64,000 nucleotides of DNA, from contig NZ_CP051167.1 in NCBI RefSeq assembly GCF_012295525.1, positions 868,001-932,000 on the forward strand, read 5' to 3'. The notes under the pieces were generated by a model. The model saw only the letters and a list, made by a program, of their open reading frames with translations, made no database searches and was not told where the DNA came from. This document shows, in pieces, positions 45,925 through 55,167 of the stretch (position 1 is its first letter; each line of letters starts with the position of its first letter). This stretch comes from Oxynema aestuarii AP17. GTDB lineage: Bacteria; Cyanobacteriota; Cyanobacteriia; Cyanobacteriales; Laspinemataceae. Both the position numbers and the translations under genes were made by a program.

Positions 45925-46443
45925 TTATCGACTCCCTGGAGAACGAGCGCCTGGGTTCAGATGGAACCTGAAGAAGTGGTACGCGCCTGTGCTACAGTTA
46001 TCTTTTCGGGTACAATTAACATCAATGGCGAGGCTTCGTCCGTTACTCACGTCCACCAGCAATGTACTAATCTTTCCCTGCTCCCCTTCCTGTCGAGCCA
46101 CTTCACTGCCATCCACATAAACCTGGATCAGGGCTGGTGGTAATCTGGATGTATCTGGAACTCCATACTGTATTTCTACTGTTCCGGGACCCCCCGGCAG
46201 TCTACAGGTAATTCCAAAAGGGACTGCGTTCATAATACTGGTGTATAGTTCTCGGCCTATGGAAATATCAGATCCTTCCAGGAAGGTTGTCCTTATGGAG
46301 GAACTCCAAACCTCAACACATTCCAGGTCGAGTAAATAAATCGGTCGCTGGGCTTGGGCTACAGGTGGGATAGCTGTCCCTAAAATTGCCGACAGTATCC
46401 CAATGGAAAACCACCGCCTGACTGAACGAAATTTTCCCATCAT
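45925..46443 (-). CDS. Exported cysteine-containing protein of unknown function
   Basis: 172 residues if ATG 46443 is used. This gives a clean Sec signal peptide (RRWFSIGILSAILGTAIPPVAQAQ); the longer start at 46506 would put 21 odd residues before it. The mature part has four Cys (LDLEC, ITCRLP, VNCTRKDNCST) that could form two disulfides in the periplasm, and a beta-sandwich-like pattern. No family is recognised. It is first in a two-gene operon and shares its promoter region with the divergent STAND gene. Confidence 0.75.
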   Translation of the reverse strand: MMGKFRSVRRWFSIGILSAILGTAIPPVAQAQRPIYLLDLECVEVWSSSIRTTFLEGSDISIGRELYTSIMNAVPFGITCRLPGGPGTVEIQYGVPDTSRLPPALIQVYVDGSEVARQEGEQGKISTLLVDVSNGRSLAIDVNCTRKDNCSTGAYHFFRFHLNPGARSPGSR

Positions 46444-46602
46444 CAATATCGTCAGAATACTTTCTTCTTTACTATAAACGACCTCCCTGAGCTGAAATGT
46501 CACCATTTCACGGCGAACTCAGCTCGAAAATGTCAGCAAAAATGTCAGAAATATCAGGAAGATAGGGTATAATTCACAAAATCGAGTATTTCCCCTATCT
46601 TA
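46444..46602. promoter_or_regulatory. Divergent promoter region with repeated TGTCAG motif
   Basis: Separates the exported-protein operon (minus) from the STAND gene (plus). It holds TGTCAG at 46531-46536 and again 12 bases later inside TGTCAGAAATATCA (46543-46556), plus a related CGTCAGAATA at 46450-46459. The 14-bp version is identical to 43164-43177. TATAAT-like AT sequence (TATAATTC, about 46569) fits a -10 box for the STAND gene. Confidence 0.55.
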
Positions 46603-47991
46603 ATGGACATTAACGAAGTGCTAAAACTCGCCGATTCACTCATTTTTATGAAAACGGGCAAGCACTTAGACCATCTGCAAGAAGCGGTCTTACGCGGAAC
46701 CGTTGAAGGAAAAACCTATACGGAAATTGCGGCAGAAACCTATCAAAGTGAAGGTCATGTGAGAAATACCGGATCGGAACTTTGGCAAATCTTATCAAAA
46801 GAATTACGTCAAGAAATTAATAAATCTAACTTTCGCTCGATTATTAAAAAAGTAGAATTTAATGATTTTTCCGCCGAAAACGTAGGTCATGTAACTGTTA
46901 ATAATGTAAATTTTTGTAGTGAAGCCACACAAACAAATAAACCTAGATATAAAAAGAAAAAAGGAAGAAGCCAACCCTATCAATACTTGGGTGAAATTCC
47001 AGAAATTAGCGGGTTTTACGGGAGACAAGAAGAACTCAAAATCTTAGAAAACTCGATTTTCAATAAAAATAGTCGGCTGATTACTATCTTAGGAGCTAGG
47101 GGGATTGGCAAAACTACTCTAATAGTTCAATTGTTACAACAGATTAAACCCCAATTTGATTATATTATTTATCGAAGTCTCTGTTTTTCTCCTCCTCCAG
47201 AAGTGACCCTCCGTACCCTACTCGAATTTTTCTCTAAATCAAACGTTGCCAATCCGCTTGAAGCCAATCCGCTTGAAAATCAAATCTTTCAACTCCTCGA
47301 CTACCTACGAAAATATCGCTGTTTAATTGTTTTTGACGATCTGCAGAAATTATTTTCCAGCCAAAAACTCGCCGGAGATTATCAGCCTGAACTTGAGAGT
47401 TATCAACGCTTATTTAAACTAATTTCAGAAGTTAACCATAATAGTTGTTTTCTATTAATTAGCTCGGAAAAACCACGAGAGGTTGCTGCTTATCAAAAAA
47501 AAGATAAGGATGACCCGATACTTGTTTTAAGAGGTTTACAGATCGGAGCGGCTGAAGCACTTCTTAAGGAATATCAGCTCACTGATGAGGAAAGTTGGAA
47601 AACTTTAATTGATACTTACAATGCAAATCCGATGTGGTTGAAACTAACTGCAACGGTAATTCAGGAGTTGTGTGGGGGGAGAGTTGCAGAATTTTTGCAA
47701 TTTGAGACTCCGGTCATTCCTGAAGCGCTAGCCGATTTATTAAATGATAGTTTCAAACGGTTGACAGATTCAGAAAAAGCAATTCTCGATCGCCTCACGG
47801 AAGAAGAAAAACCAGTGACTTTAGGACATCTTTGTAAACATATGTCAATATCATTAACTGATGTATTCAATGCCCTACACTCTCTGAAAAGTAGATTTTT
47901 AGTTGAGGCGATCGAAGATGAGAAAAAAACTTTTTTTTTAGTAAATCAAGTGATTAGGGAGTATACAACACGATCTCGATCTCATTTATAA
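46603..47991 (+). CDS. STAND (NB-ARC) ATPase with N-terminal HTH-like domain
   Basis: 462 residues. The N-terminal domain (about 1-80) LTEAVLRG-like / KTYTEIAAETYQSEGHVRN is HTH-like, as in the vWA-MoxR-associated (VMAP) proteins and related cyanobacterial NB-ARC proteins. The linker is basic (KPRYKKKKGR). The NTPase starts with FYGRQEEL; Walker A is GARGIGKTT (164-172), Walker B LIVFDD (241-246), followed by the GxP-like NANPMWLKL and a winged helix (about 385-455). It ends right after this, with none of the WD40 or TPR sensor repeats usual in such proteins. Likely a nucleotide-driven switch or regulator. ATG 46603. Confidence 0.85.
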   Translation: MDINEVLKLADSLIFMKTGKHLDHLQEAVLRGTVEGKTYTEIAAETYQSEGHVRNTGSELWQILSKELRQEINKSNFRSIIKKVEFNDFSAENVGHVTVNNVNFCSEATQTNKPRYKKKKGRSQPYQYLGEIPEISGFYGRQEELKILENSIFNKNSRLITILGARGIGKTTLIVQLLQQIKPQFDYIIYRSLCFSPPPEVTLRTLLEFFSKSNVANPLEANPLENQIFQLLDYLRKYRCLIVFDDLQKLFSSQKLAGDYQPELESYQRLFKLISEVNHNSCFLLISSEKPREVAAYQKKDKDDPILVLRGLQIGAAEALLKEYQLTDEESWKTLIDTYNANPMWLKLTATVIQELCGGRVAEFLQFETPVIPEALADLLNDSFKRLTDSEKAILDRLTEEEKPVTLGHLCKHMSISLTDVFNALHSLKSRFLVEAIEDEKKTFFLVNQVIREYTTRSRSHL

Positions 47992-48042
47992 CATGCCTGA
48001 ATCAATCACAACCGTAAGCGGATAGAGGGGAGCGAAACGCAG

Positions 48043-48477
48043 ATGCAAGACGATCCGTATAACTTAAAGCGGTTCCTCGACGCGCAAGCCATAAGCTACG
48101 AGCGCGCTTTAGGCGAACTGAAAGCGGGACGGAAGCGATCGCATTGGATGTGGTACATTTTCCCGCAATATCGAGGCTTGGGCTTGAGTTTTACGTCCAG
48201 ATGCTACGCCATCCACAGCCTCGCCGAAGCGAGAGCTTATTTAGCTCATCCGGTGTTGGGCGATCGCTTGCGGGAATGCACGACAACGGTGTTGCAGATT
48301 CCGGGGCGATCGGCTCGTGAGATCTTCGGGTCTCCCGACGACTTGAAATTTCGATCTTGTGCGACCTTATTCGCGGTGGCATCCCCCGCCGATGGGGTGT
48401 TCGTGCAAGCCTTAGAGCGATTTTATGACGGGGAGCGCGATCCGAAGACTTTGGAGTTGTTGGCATTGGATGAGTGA
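48043..48477 (+). CDS. DUF1810 family protein
   Basis: A 144-residue protein with the DUF1810 pattern: NLKRFLDAQ, GRKRSHWMWYIFPQ, and HPVLGDRLRECT, then DDLKFRSCATLF. Function not established. ATG 48043. GC-rich with HIP1 sites, so it marks the return to typical chromosomal composition after the 43-48 kb island. Confidence 0.9.
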   Translation: MQDDPYNLKRFLDAQAISYERALGELKAGRKRSHWMWYIFPQYRGLGLSFTSRCYAIHSLAEARAYLAHPVLGDRLRECTTTVLQIPGRSAREIFGSPDDLKFRSCATLFAVASPADGVFVQALERFYDGERDPKTLELLALDE

Positions 48478-48517
48478 CGAGAAGATAGTTGAAGTATTTT
48501 ATATAACAACAAAAGTT

Positions 48518-49150
48518 CTATATTTCCCATAATTGCTGCAGCCGATCGCGGATGTCAAAAAAGTCATTCCAGGGGAAATAAGGGCGATCGCGGGCTTCTA
48601 AATAGTCCGCGAGTCGTTCTCTGGCAAAGACGATCGGGGCGTGAAGGGCCATATTCAAATCGGTGACGGAATCGCCGATCGCCACCGCTTGTTCCGGGGC
48701 ATAATGTTCGATCGCCTTGACCTTGGCGACCAACTCGGTTCCCCCTTCAAACTGAGAAGAAATCCGCAAATATTCCCCCCTCGTGTCCGCTTCGACGGCG
48801 TGGATGGCGAGGATCCGCGATCGCACATCCCCCAGAACCGTTTCGACCATGCCGCGCAATCCGCCGGAAACCACAACAATAGGGACGTTGCGGGCGTCGA
48901 GAAAGTCGAGAAACTCCACAAAACCCGATCGCCTCGGTTCCGGACGGATGAAGTCGAGAATTTCCCCATAGCGCCGCGAGGGAATCGATTCGAGGGTCTG
49001 ACGGATGCCATCGCGCAAGCTCAAGCGCAAAGCGTAGATCTCCGGGAGCAAATCGCGAGCGCATTCCGGGGCGAACTCGCGCATCATCTTCACAAATGTA
49101 TCTTGTGTGGTAATGGTGCCGTCAAAGTCACAGAAAACGATTCTTTTCAT
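48518..49150 (-). CDS. mtnX: HAD-IB phosphatase, MtnX-like
   Basis: 210 residues. HAD motif I VFCDFDGTIT (catalytic Asp pair), motif II VVVSGG, and motif III/IV AIGDSVTDLNMA. The pattern matches 2-hydroxy-3-keto-5-methylthiopentenyl-1-phosphate phosphatase (MtnX) of methionine salvage, which would recycle methylthioadenosine made by SpeD-dependent spermidine synthesis. Other salvage genes are not in the window, so the precise substrate is inferred. ATG 49150. Confidence 0.82.
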   Translation of the reverse strand: MKRIVFCDFDGTITTQDTFVKMMREFAPECARDLLPEIYALRLSLRDGIRQTLESIPSRRYGEILDFIRPEPRRSGFVEFLDFLDARNVPIVVVSGGLRGMVETVLGDVRSRILAIHAVEADTRGEYLRISSQFEGGTELVAKVKAIEHYAPEQAVAIGDSVTDLNMALHAPIVFARERLADYLEARDRPYFPWNDFFDIRDRLQQLWEI

Positions 49151-49332
49151 AAATTCAAACAGATAATCTCACTTTTGAGCCGCCGTATCGGCAATTTTGC
49201 GAAAGCGATACGGTTTTTCATCCGCTCCCCATAGCTGCTTCCCCGCCGCATCGAAGCCCCGATCCCCGGTCTCCATCCCGTTGTCATTCACGACGACGCT
49301 GTTGGTGATGCGAACGGCCCCCGGGAACGACC

Positions 49333-52300
49333 CTAAGTCGGCGCCGGGGAATCGGGCAGGGTAAAGTAAAAAATTGACCCTTCTCCCGGTTCGGACTCGA
49401 CCCAGATGCGACCGCCATGACGTTCGACGATTTTTTTGCAAATTGCCAGCCCGATACCCGTGCCCGGATATTCTTCGCGGGTGTGGAGGCGTTGAAAGAT
49501 CGTGAAAATGCGATCGTGGTGTTTGGGATCGATCCCGATCCCGTTGTCGCGGATCGAAAAGACCCAGGTGCGGTCCTGACGGCGGGCCGAGACGTGAACC
49601 GCAGGCGATCGCTCCCCTCTATATTTAATCGCATTGGAGATTAAATTTTGCAACAGGCGGGCGAGTTGCTTGGCGTCGCCGACGATCGCGGGTAAGGGGT
49701 CGTGGGTAATGGCGGCGTGATTTTTGTGAATGCTGACGTGCAAATTGGCGATCGCCTGTTGCAAGATCTCCTCACTTTCGATCGGCTCGAACTCTTGACC
49801 GCGCGTGCCGACTCGGGAATAATCGAGCAGGTCTTCGATGAGCTGCTGCATTCGAGCGCTGCCATCGGTAATGTAATTGATGTATTTCTCCGCTTTGGCG
49901 TCGAGGCGATCGCCGTAACGCTTCGCCAACAACTTCGTATAACTGCTGACGATTCGCAACGGTTCTTGGAGGTCGTGAGAGGCGATATAGGCGAACTGTT
50001 CCAACTCCGCATTCGATCGCGCCAACTCCGCCGCGTGATGGGCGAGTTCTTCCTGAATCCGCTTGCGATCGCCGATATCCGTATGGACGCCGACCAAACC
50101 GACGATCGCCCCCGCCTCATTTTTAATCGGGTAGGCGCGCAAGAGGATATCTAACAAGTGTCCGTGGCGATCGTGCATCTGCACCTCGCCGCGCCAGTTG
50201 TCCCCACCTCGGATCGTCTCGAACACCTCCCGGGCCACCTCGCGATCGCTGTAAATGCTCCTCGGACCGCCCGCTTCCGCCAATTGTTCGACAGTATAGC
50301 CGAATAAATTGATAAAAGTAGAATTGTGATACAGAGCGACCCCTTGGGGGTTACACATCCCCACCGCATCGCTGGAGGTTTCGATCGCCTTCGACAGAAA
50401 GATCGCCCGTTCCTCCGCCTGTTTGCGATCGGTAATGTCGATCCACGACCCGATAATTTCTAACGGATGCCCCTCGTCGTCGCAGACGAGTTGGAGGCGA
50501 TCGTAAAGCCAGCGATAGCTTCCATCCTTGTGTTGAAAGCGGTATTCGTGGATGTGAGAGCCGACCTCGAATAAGTGGGGAAGCAACCCCTCGATGCAGT
50601 CGCGATCGTCCGGATGGACGCGATCGTGCCAAAAGTTGGAGCTTTGGACAATTTCTTCGACCTCATAACCCAGATAGGTCTGAATATTAGGACTGACAAA
50701 GCCGATCTGATAGGGCGCAGAGGCTTTGTAGCTATAAATCATCGCCGGACTCGCCGTCAGTAAATGTTCCAAGCGCGCCCGCGCCACCTGTAACGATTGG
50801 TTCGCTTGGGTTAACGAGGTGATATCTCGCGCTAAACCGAGGATGTAGTCTAAAGCGCCATCGGGAGAAAACTCCGGCACTAGGTGGGACTGGTAGACGC
50901 GCTTGCCTTCCGGAGTCGGGAATTCATATTCGATCGTCCGTTCTTCCCCAGTCTCGAACACTTCGTACATCGTCCGATCCCACACCTGACACAGATCCTC
51001 GGGCATTCCCAAGTCGCGGTTGGATTTACCGATAAAGTGGCTGACAGGTAAGCCCGTGGCTTTGGTAATTGCCGGATTGACGTAAACGTGGCGCAGTTGT
51101 CGGTCGATGCGGGCGATGATATCCGGGGTGTTGTCAGCGAGGGTGCGATATTCTTGCTCTCGGCGTTGCAGTTCTTGCATGGCGCGTTTGCGATCGCCGA
51201 TATCGGTAAAGGCGATCGCCACCCCGTATTTTTCGAGAGGAATCGGCGCTGCAGTGACATTGAGCCAGGCAATCTCGCCGTCGGGTCTGATTAAACCCAT
51301 TTCCACATTGGCGACCAATCGCCCTTCGTTCAAGGCCCGTACCGAGGCAAACTCCGCCGGAGGCATCGGCGTTCCGTCCGGGCGAATCATCTGCCAGTGG
51401 TAATCGTCGATCGCCCGTTGTAAAGACGCCTGTTCGTCGATCCCCAAAATCTGCGTCATCGCCGGGTTGGCACCGACGATTTGGCCGTTAGGATCGCAAA
51501 TGGCCAAGCCAATTGGGAAAATTTCAAACAGAACCCGATATTTCTCCTGACTTTCCCGTAATTGTTCTTCCACTCGCTTGCGATCGCTCGTATCGCGCGC
51601 CACTCCATAAATTAAGCCCTCTTCGACGATCGCGAACGCCGACCACGACAGCCATCGATACGACCCATCTTTATCCCGGTAGCGGTTTTCAAAGCCCGCC
51701 ACTCGTTGGCCTTGTTTTAACCGATTCAATTGTTCGGCAGTGGCGCGGCGATCGTCGGGATGGACGATATCGAAAATGGACAGGGACAGAAATTCATCCG
51801 GGGTATAGCCGAGAACTTCCATGACGGCGGGATTGACTCGCCTAAAGCGAGTGTCAAATCCCAAAACGACCATCGTATCGAGAGATAAGTTGAAAAAGCG
51901 ATCGCGTTCGGCGGCGACTTGCTTGCGTTCGGTGACATCCCGGGCGATCGTGTAAATCAAGCCCTCTTCCAGTACCGGAACCGCCGTCCAATTAAGCCAT
52001 TTATAGGAACCATCTTTGCAAAGATAGCGATTTTCAAGGCCGACCGATAATTCACCGCTTTTGAGTTTTTCTAGCTCTACCTCCGTAGAGCTTAAGTCGT
52101 CCGGGTGAATTAAATCGAATCCGGTGAACGCGACAAATTCTTCGGGGGTATAGCCGAGGATCGTTTCCACGGCGGGATTGACCCGGTGAAAGACCATCTC
52201 GAAATCGGCGATCGCGATCAAATCTAAAGAGATCTCGAACAGGCGATCGCGTTCTCGTCGCGCTTGTTTGCTTTCGGTAATATCGATCGCCATCCCCAAG

Positions 52301-55167
52301 ATTTGGCGGGGCGTTCCGTCGGGATTGCGGCTAAAGACGGTATCGTGCGATCGCAACGTCCGCCACCGTCCGTCCGCATGTTGCATCCGCACTTCCCATT
52401 CGAGAACCTCAGTATTTTTCACCCTCTGCCATTCTTGCAAGCGTTCGCCATACTTGAGCGCATCTTCCGGATGTAACAGTTGTAAAGGCCAACCCCTTTC
52501 TAAGACTTGCTTGTTAATCTCCGGTCGCCCCAGTATTTCCGACAGTTTCTGATTGAGATAGATCGTGCGTTCTTCGACCAAGTCGTACACGTAAATCACC
52601 GCCGGAGCCGTTTTGGCAATTTTTTGGATAAACTTTTGGCTCTCTTGAAGGGACTGTTCCGCCACAACGCGATCGGTAATGTCGCGTCCGACGCCCTGCA
52701 GTTCGACGACCTGCCCGTTTTCGTCGAAAAAGGCGCGATTGTTCCACTGCATCCAGCGTATTTCCCCTTCACCGACGATTAACCGTTGTTCGATCGTCAC
52801 CGTCGGGATCTCGGGAGACAGAGAACGCAAAGCTTCTAAGACCGCTTGGCGATCTTCCGGGGTAATTAAGGGGATAAAACTTTTGCCGAGCATGTCTTTT
52901 TTCGTACAGCCGAAATAGCGACAGCACGCTTCGTTGACAAAGGTCAGGGTAAGATTGGGAGTAAAGCGGGTAATTAACTCGGTTTGATCTTCGACGATCG
53001 CCCGATAGCGGGCTTCACTGTGCGCTAACGCCACCTGCGATCGCACTCGTTCGGTCATATCGCGCACGAACAAGAAAAATAACTGCTCTTCGGCTAATTC
53101 CACAAAGCTGATGCTCGCTTCCACGGCAATATCCGATCCGTTCGCGTGGCGGTATTGAGTCTCGCAGCGAACCGAATTGAATTGGGAAGCGCCTTCGAGA
53201 TAGGTCATCCCGTCGGAATTGCGCGCGTTCGTGTCCAAATCCCACAAGCTCATGTGCAGCAGTTGCGATCGCTCGTAACCCGTCATCGCGCAAAATGCCG
53301 GATTGACTTCGCGAATTTGTCCGTTCGGGGCGATCGCCAAAAACCCATCGAGGGTGGAATGCAACAGCAGGTGACTCCACTGCATCTGTTGGCGCAAGGC
53401 GAGTTCCGCCTGCTTGCGGTTGGAAACATCGCGCACCATTGTCAACAACTGCTCGTTTTCCACCGGGGTGACGCGCACTTCGTAATGACGGATGCGACCG
53501 TCTTGCCACAGATCCGTTTCAAACCATTGGACGGTTTGAGTTTGCCAACAACGCTGTAAGTGCTCCTCGATGCGGTTGGCGAACCCCTCGGGTAACACCT
53601 CGTGGATGTTGCGCCCTAAAAATTCTTCCGGCGGAACCAGGGGGTTAACCTCCCGTCCGGGGATGAAATCTAAAAAGTTGCCGTCGAGATCGACATGAAA
53701 CAACATGTCCGGAATCGCCGCCAGTAAGGCTCGTTGCTTCGCTTCGCTAGCGGATAAGGCCCGTTCGGTGGCTTTGGTTGCGCTGATATCGAGATCGGCC
53801 CCGTCAAAGACCACGTCGCCATTGTCTTCGCGATAGACTCGGGCGATTCCGCGCACCCATTTTTCCGTCCCGTCGCGCGACACCATCCGCCATTCGCGGT
53901 CTAGAGGGGTCAGGGTTTGACAGCAATGGTCTAGGGTATCGAGGAGGGAGGGGAGATCGTCGCGATGAACGCTTTCGAGAAACAGATCGGGATTGTCGCC
54001 GATTTCTGCCGCCGTGACGCCGATAAATTCACAAACTCCCGCACTGATATAGGGGAGGGAATGGGTTCCGTCTGCGTGGACGATGTAGCGAAAGACGATC
54101 CCCGGTAGGTTGGCGGCGATCGAACTCAAGCGCCGTTCGCTGTCGCGCAAGGCTTTTTCGACCTGGCGGCGGCGGATAATTTCGGTTTTGAGTCGCTGGT
54201 TGGCGACTTGCAACGAGTCGATTAAGGCAGTATTTTGGGCGGTACGCTCGCTGACTCGTTGTTCTAGATGTTGTTGATATTGATTTAATTCGGTTTGAAT
54301 TCGTTTGTATTCGGTAATTTCGCGGCAGGTATAGAGTAAGGTTCCGCCGTCGATCGCCACTCGTTTGACTGTAATTAGGATATGGTGGTGGCGGTTGTCG
54401 CGATCGCGGATTTCCCATTCGAGGTTATGGAGTTCGGCCCCGACCGGGCGATCGTAAAAATGACAGTCCTTTAAATATTGGAGAAAGCCAGGGCCGAGGA
54501 GTTGGCTGACATTTGCGAGTTGGCGGATTTCGGCGAGGGAATAACCGAATAAATGGGTGAGATTCGGGCAAATATAGGTAAATGCCCCGCTATGGTCGCA
54601 GATAAAAACGGGTTCGGTTATATTGCTGAGAATCAGCTCGTGTAAGTCCATTGAAATCGTTTTTGAAAGCGTAGGGCAGTTGGGCGGCGGGGGATGAGTC
54701 GGCAACAGCCAACAGGCGATCGCCTCGGATCCGGCGCGGTCGAGGGTGTGATTTAAGGGAATTTTGCGGGCGATCGCGCGAATAGGGGATATTGTCGCAT
54801 CGCCGTGGCGCACTTTCCCCTGCCAATGCCCCTGAGATCGGCTTTGATGTCTAAAATCGTCTAGCATCGTCTCGAAGCTCCCGCGATCTTCTTCATTGAG
54901 CCACTGCAAGAGCGAAGCGCCGAGAAGCTCTTCTCTGGAGTACCCCCAAATTTGTTCCCCGGCGCCGCCGAGGGTGAGAACGTTTCCGGTCAGGTCTAAA
55001 ATAAGATATATACTCTCTTCGGCTTCGCGAAGGCGCGATCGCTCCCATGCGTCGTAGACTTGTTGCAAAGCTTGATTTAATTGACGGCATTTAGCTTCGC
55101 ATTCGACCAGCCGTTCTCGGTGCGATCCCGACTCCGATTTGCTCGAAAGGAAATTCCAGTTTTCCAT
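49333..55167 (-). CDS. Multi-PAS sensor histidine kinase (about 13 PAS domains)
   Basis: 1944 residues, without membrane helices. I count about 13 successive PAS domains (roughly one per 115 residues from 45 to 1720), several ending in the PAC-like DIT(D/E)RKQ element, then a HisKA domain with acceptor His in FAYIASHDLQEPLRI and an HATPase with NLISNAIKY, DNGIGID and GTGIGLAICKK. PAS 8 and 9 (about 975-1220) are clearly related by tandem duplication (NPAVETILGYTPEEF versus NPAVMEVLGYTPDEF). The HisKA subtype (SHDLQEPLR) is the one common in phytochrome-type kinases. No cofactor-binding residue can be assigned. ATG 55167. Confidence 0.92.
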   Translation of the reverse strand: MENWNFLSSKSESGSHRERLVECEAKCRQLNQALQQVYDAWERSRLREAEESIYLILDLTGNVLTLGGAGEQIWGYSREELLGASLLQWLNEEDRGSFETMLDDFRHQSRSQGHWQGKVRHGDATISPIRAIARKIPLNHTLDRAGSEAIACWLLPTHPPPPNCPTLSKTISMDLHELILSNITEPVFICDHSGAFTYICPNLTHLFGYSLAEIRQLANVSQLLGPGFLQYLKDCHFYDRPVGAELHNLEWEIRDRDNRHHHILITVKRVAIDGGTLLYTCREITEYKRIQTELNQYQQHLEQRVSERTAQNTALIDSLQVANQRLKTEIIRRRQVEKALRDSERRLSSIAANLPGIVFRYIVHADGTHSLPYISAGVCEFIGVTAAEIGDNPDLFLESVHRDDLPSLLDTLDHCCQTLTPLDREWRMVSRDGTEKWVRGIARVYREDNGDVVFDGADLDISATKATERALSASEAKQRALLAAIPDMLFHVDLDGNFLDFIPGREVNPLVPPEEFLGRNIHEVLPEGFANRIEEHLQRCWQTQTVQWFETDLWQDGRIRHYEVRVTPVENEQLLTMVRDVSNRKQAELALRQQMQWSHLLLHSTLDGFLAIAPNGQIREVNPAFCAMTGYERSQLLHMSLWDLDTNARNSDGMTYLEGASQFNSVRCETQYRHANGSDIAVEASISFVELAEEQLFFLFVRDMTERVRSQVALAHSEARYRAIVEDQTELITRFTPNLTLTFVNEACCRYFGCTKKDMLGKSFIPLITPEDRQAVLEALRSLSPEIPTVTIEQRLIVGEGEIRWMQWNNRAFFDENGQVVELQGVGRDITDRVVAEQSLQESQKFIQKIAKTAPAVIYVYDLVEERTIYLNQKLSEILGRPEINKQVLERGWPLQLLHPEDALKYGERLQEWQRVKNTEVLEWEVRMQHADGRWRTLRSHDTVFSRNPDGTPRQILGMAIDITESKQARRERDRLFEISLDLIAIADFEMVFHRVNPAVETILGYTPEEFVAFTGFDLIHPDDLSSTEVELEKLKSGELSVGLENRYLCKDGSYKWLNWTAVPVLEEGLIYTIARDVTERKQVAAERDRFFNLSLDTMVVLGFDTRFRRVNPAVMEVLGYTPDEFLSLSIFDIVHPDDRRATAEQLNRLKQGQRVAGFENRYRDKDGSYRWLSWSAFAIVEEGLIYGVARDTSDRKRVEEQLRESQEKYRVLFEIFPIGLAICDPNGQIVGANPAMTQILGIDEQASLQRAIDDYHWQMIRPDGTPMPPAEFASVRALNEGRLVANVEMGLIRPDGEIAWLNVTAAPIPLEKYGVAIAFTDIGDRKRAMQELQRREQEYRTLADNTPDIIARIDRQLRHVYVNPAITKATGLPVSHFIGKSNRDLGMPEDLCQVWDRTMYEVFETGEERTIEYEFPTPEGKRVYQSHLVPEFSPDGALDYILGLARDITSLTQANQSLQVARARLEHLLTASPAMIYSYKASAPYQIGFVSPNIQTYLGYEVEEIVQSSNFWHDRVHPDDRDCIEGLLPHLFEVGSHIHEYRFQHKDGSYRWLYDRLQLVCDDEGHPLEIIGSWIDITDRKQAEERAIFLSKAIETSSDAVGMCNPQGVALYHNSTFINLFGYTVEQLAEAGGPRSIYSDREVAREVFETIRGGDNWRGEVQMHDRHGHLLDILLRAYPIKNEAGAIVGLVGVHTDIGDRKRIQEELAHHAAELARSNAELEQFAYIASHDLQEPLRIVSSYTKLLAKRYGDRLDAKAEKYINYITDGSARMQQLIEDLLDYSRVGTRGQEFEPIESEEILQQAIANLHVSIHKNHAAITHDPLPAIVGDAKQLARLLQNLISNAIKYRGERSPAVHVSARRQDRTWVFSIRDNGIGIDPKHHDRIFTIFQRLHTREEYPGTGIGLAICKKIVERHGGRIWVESEPGEGSIFYFTLPDSPAPT

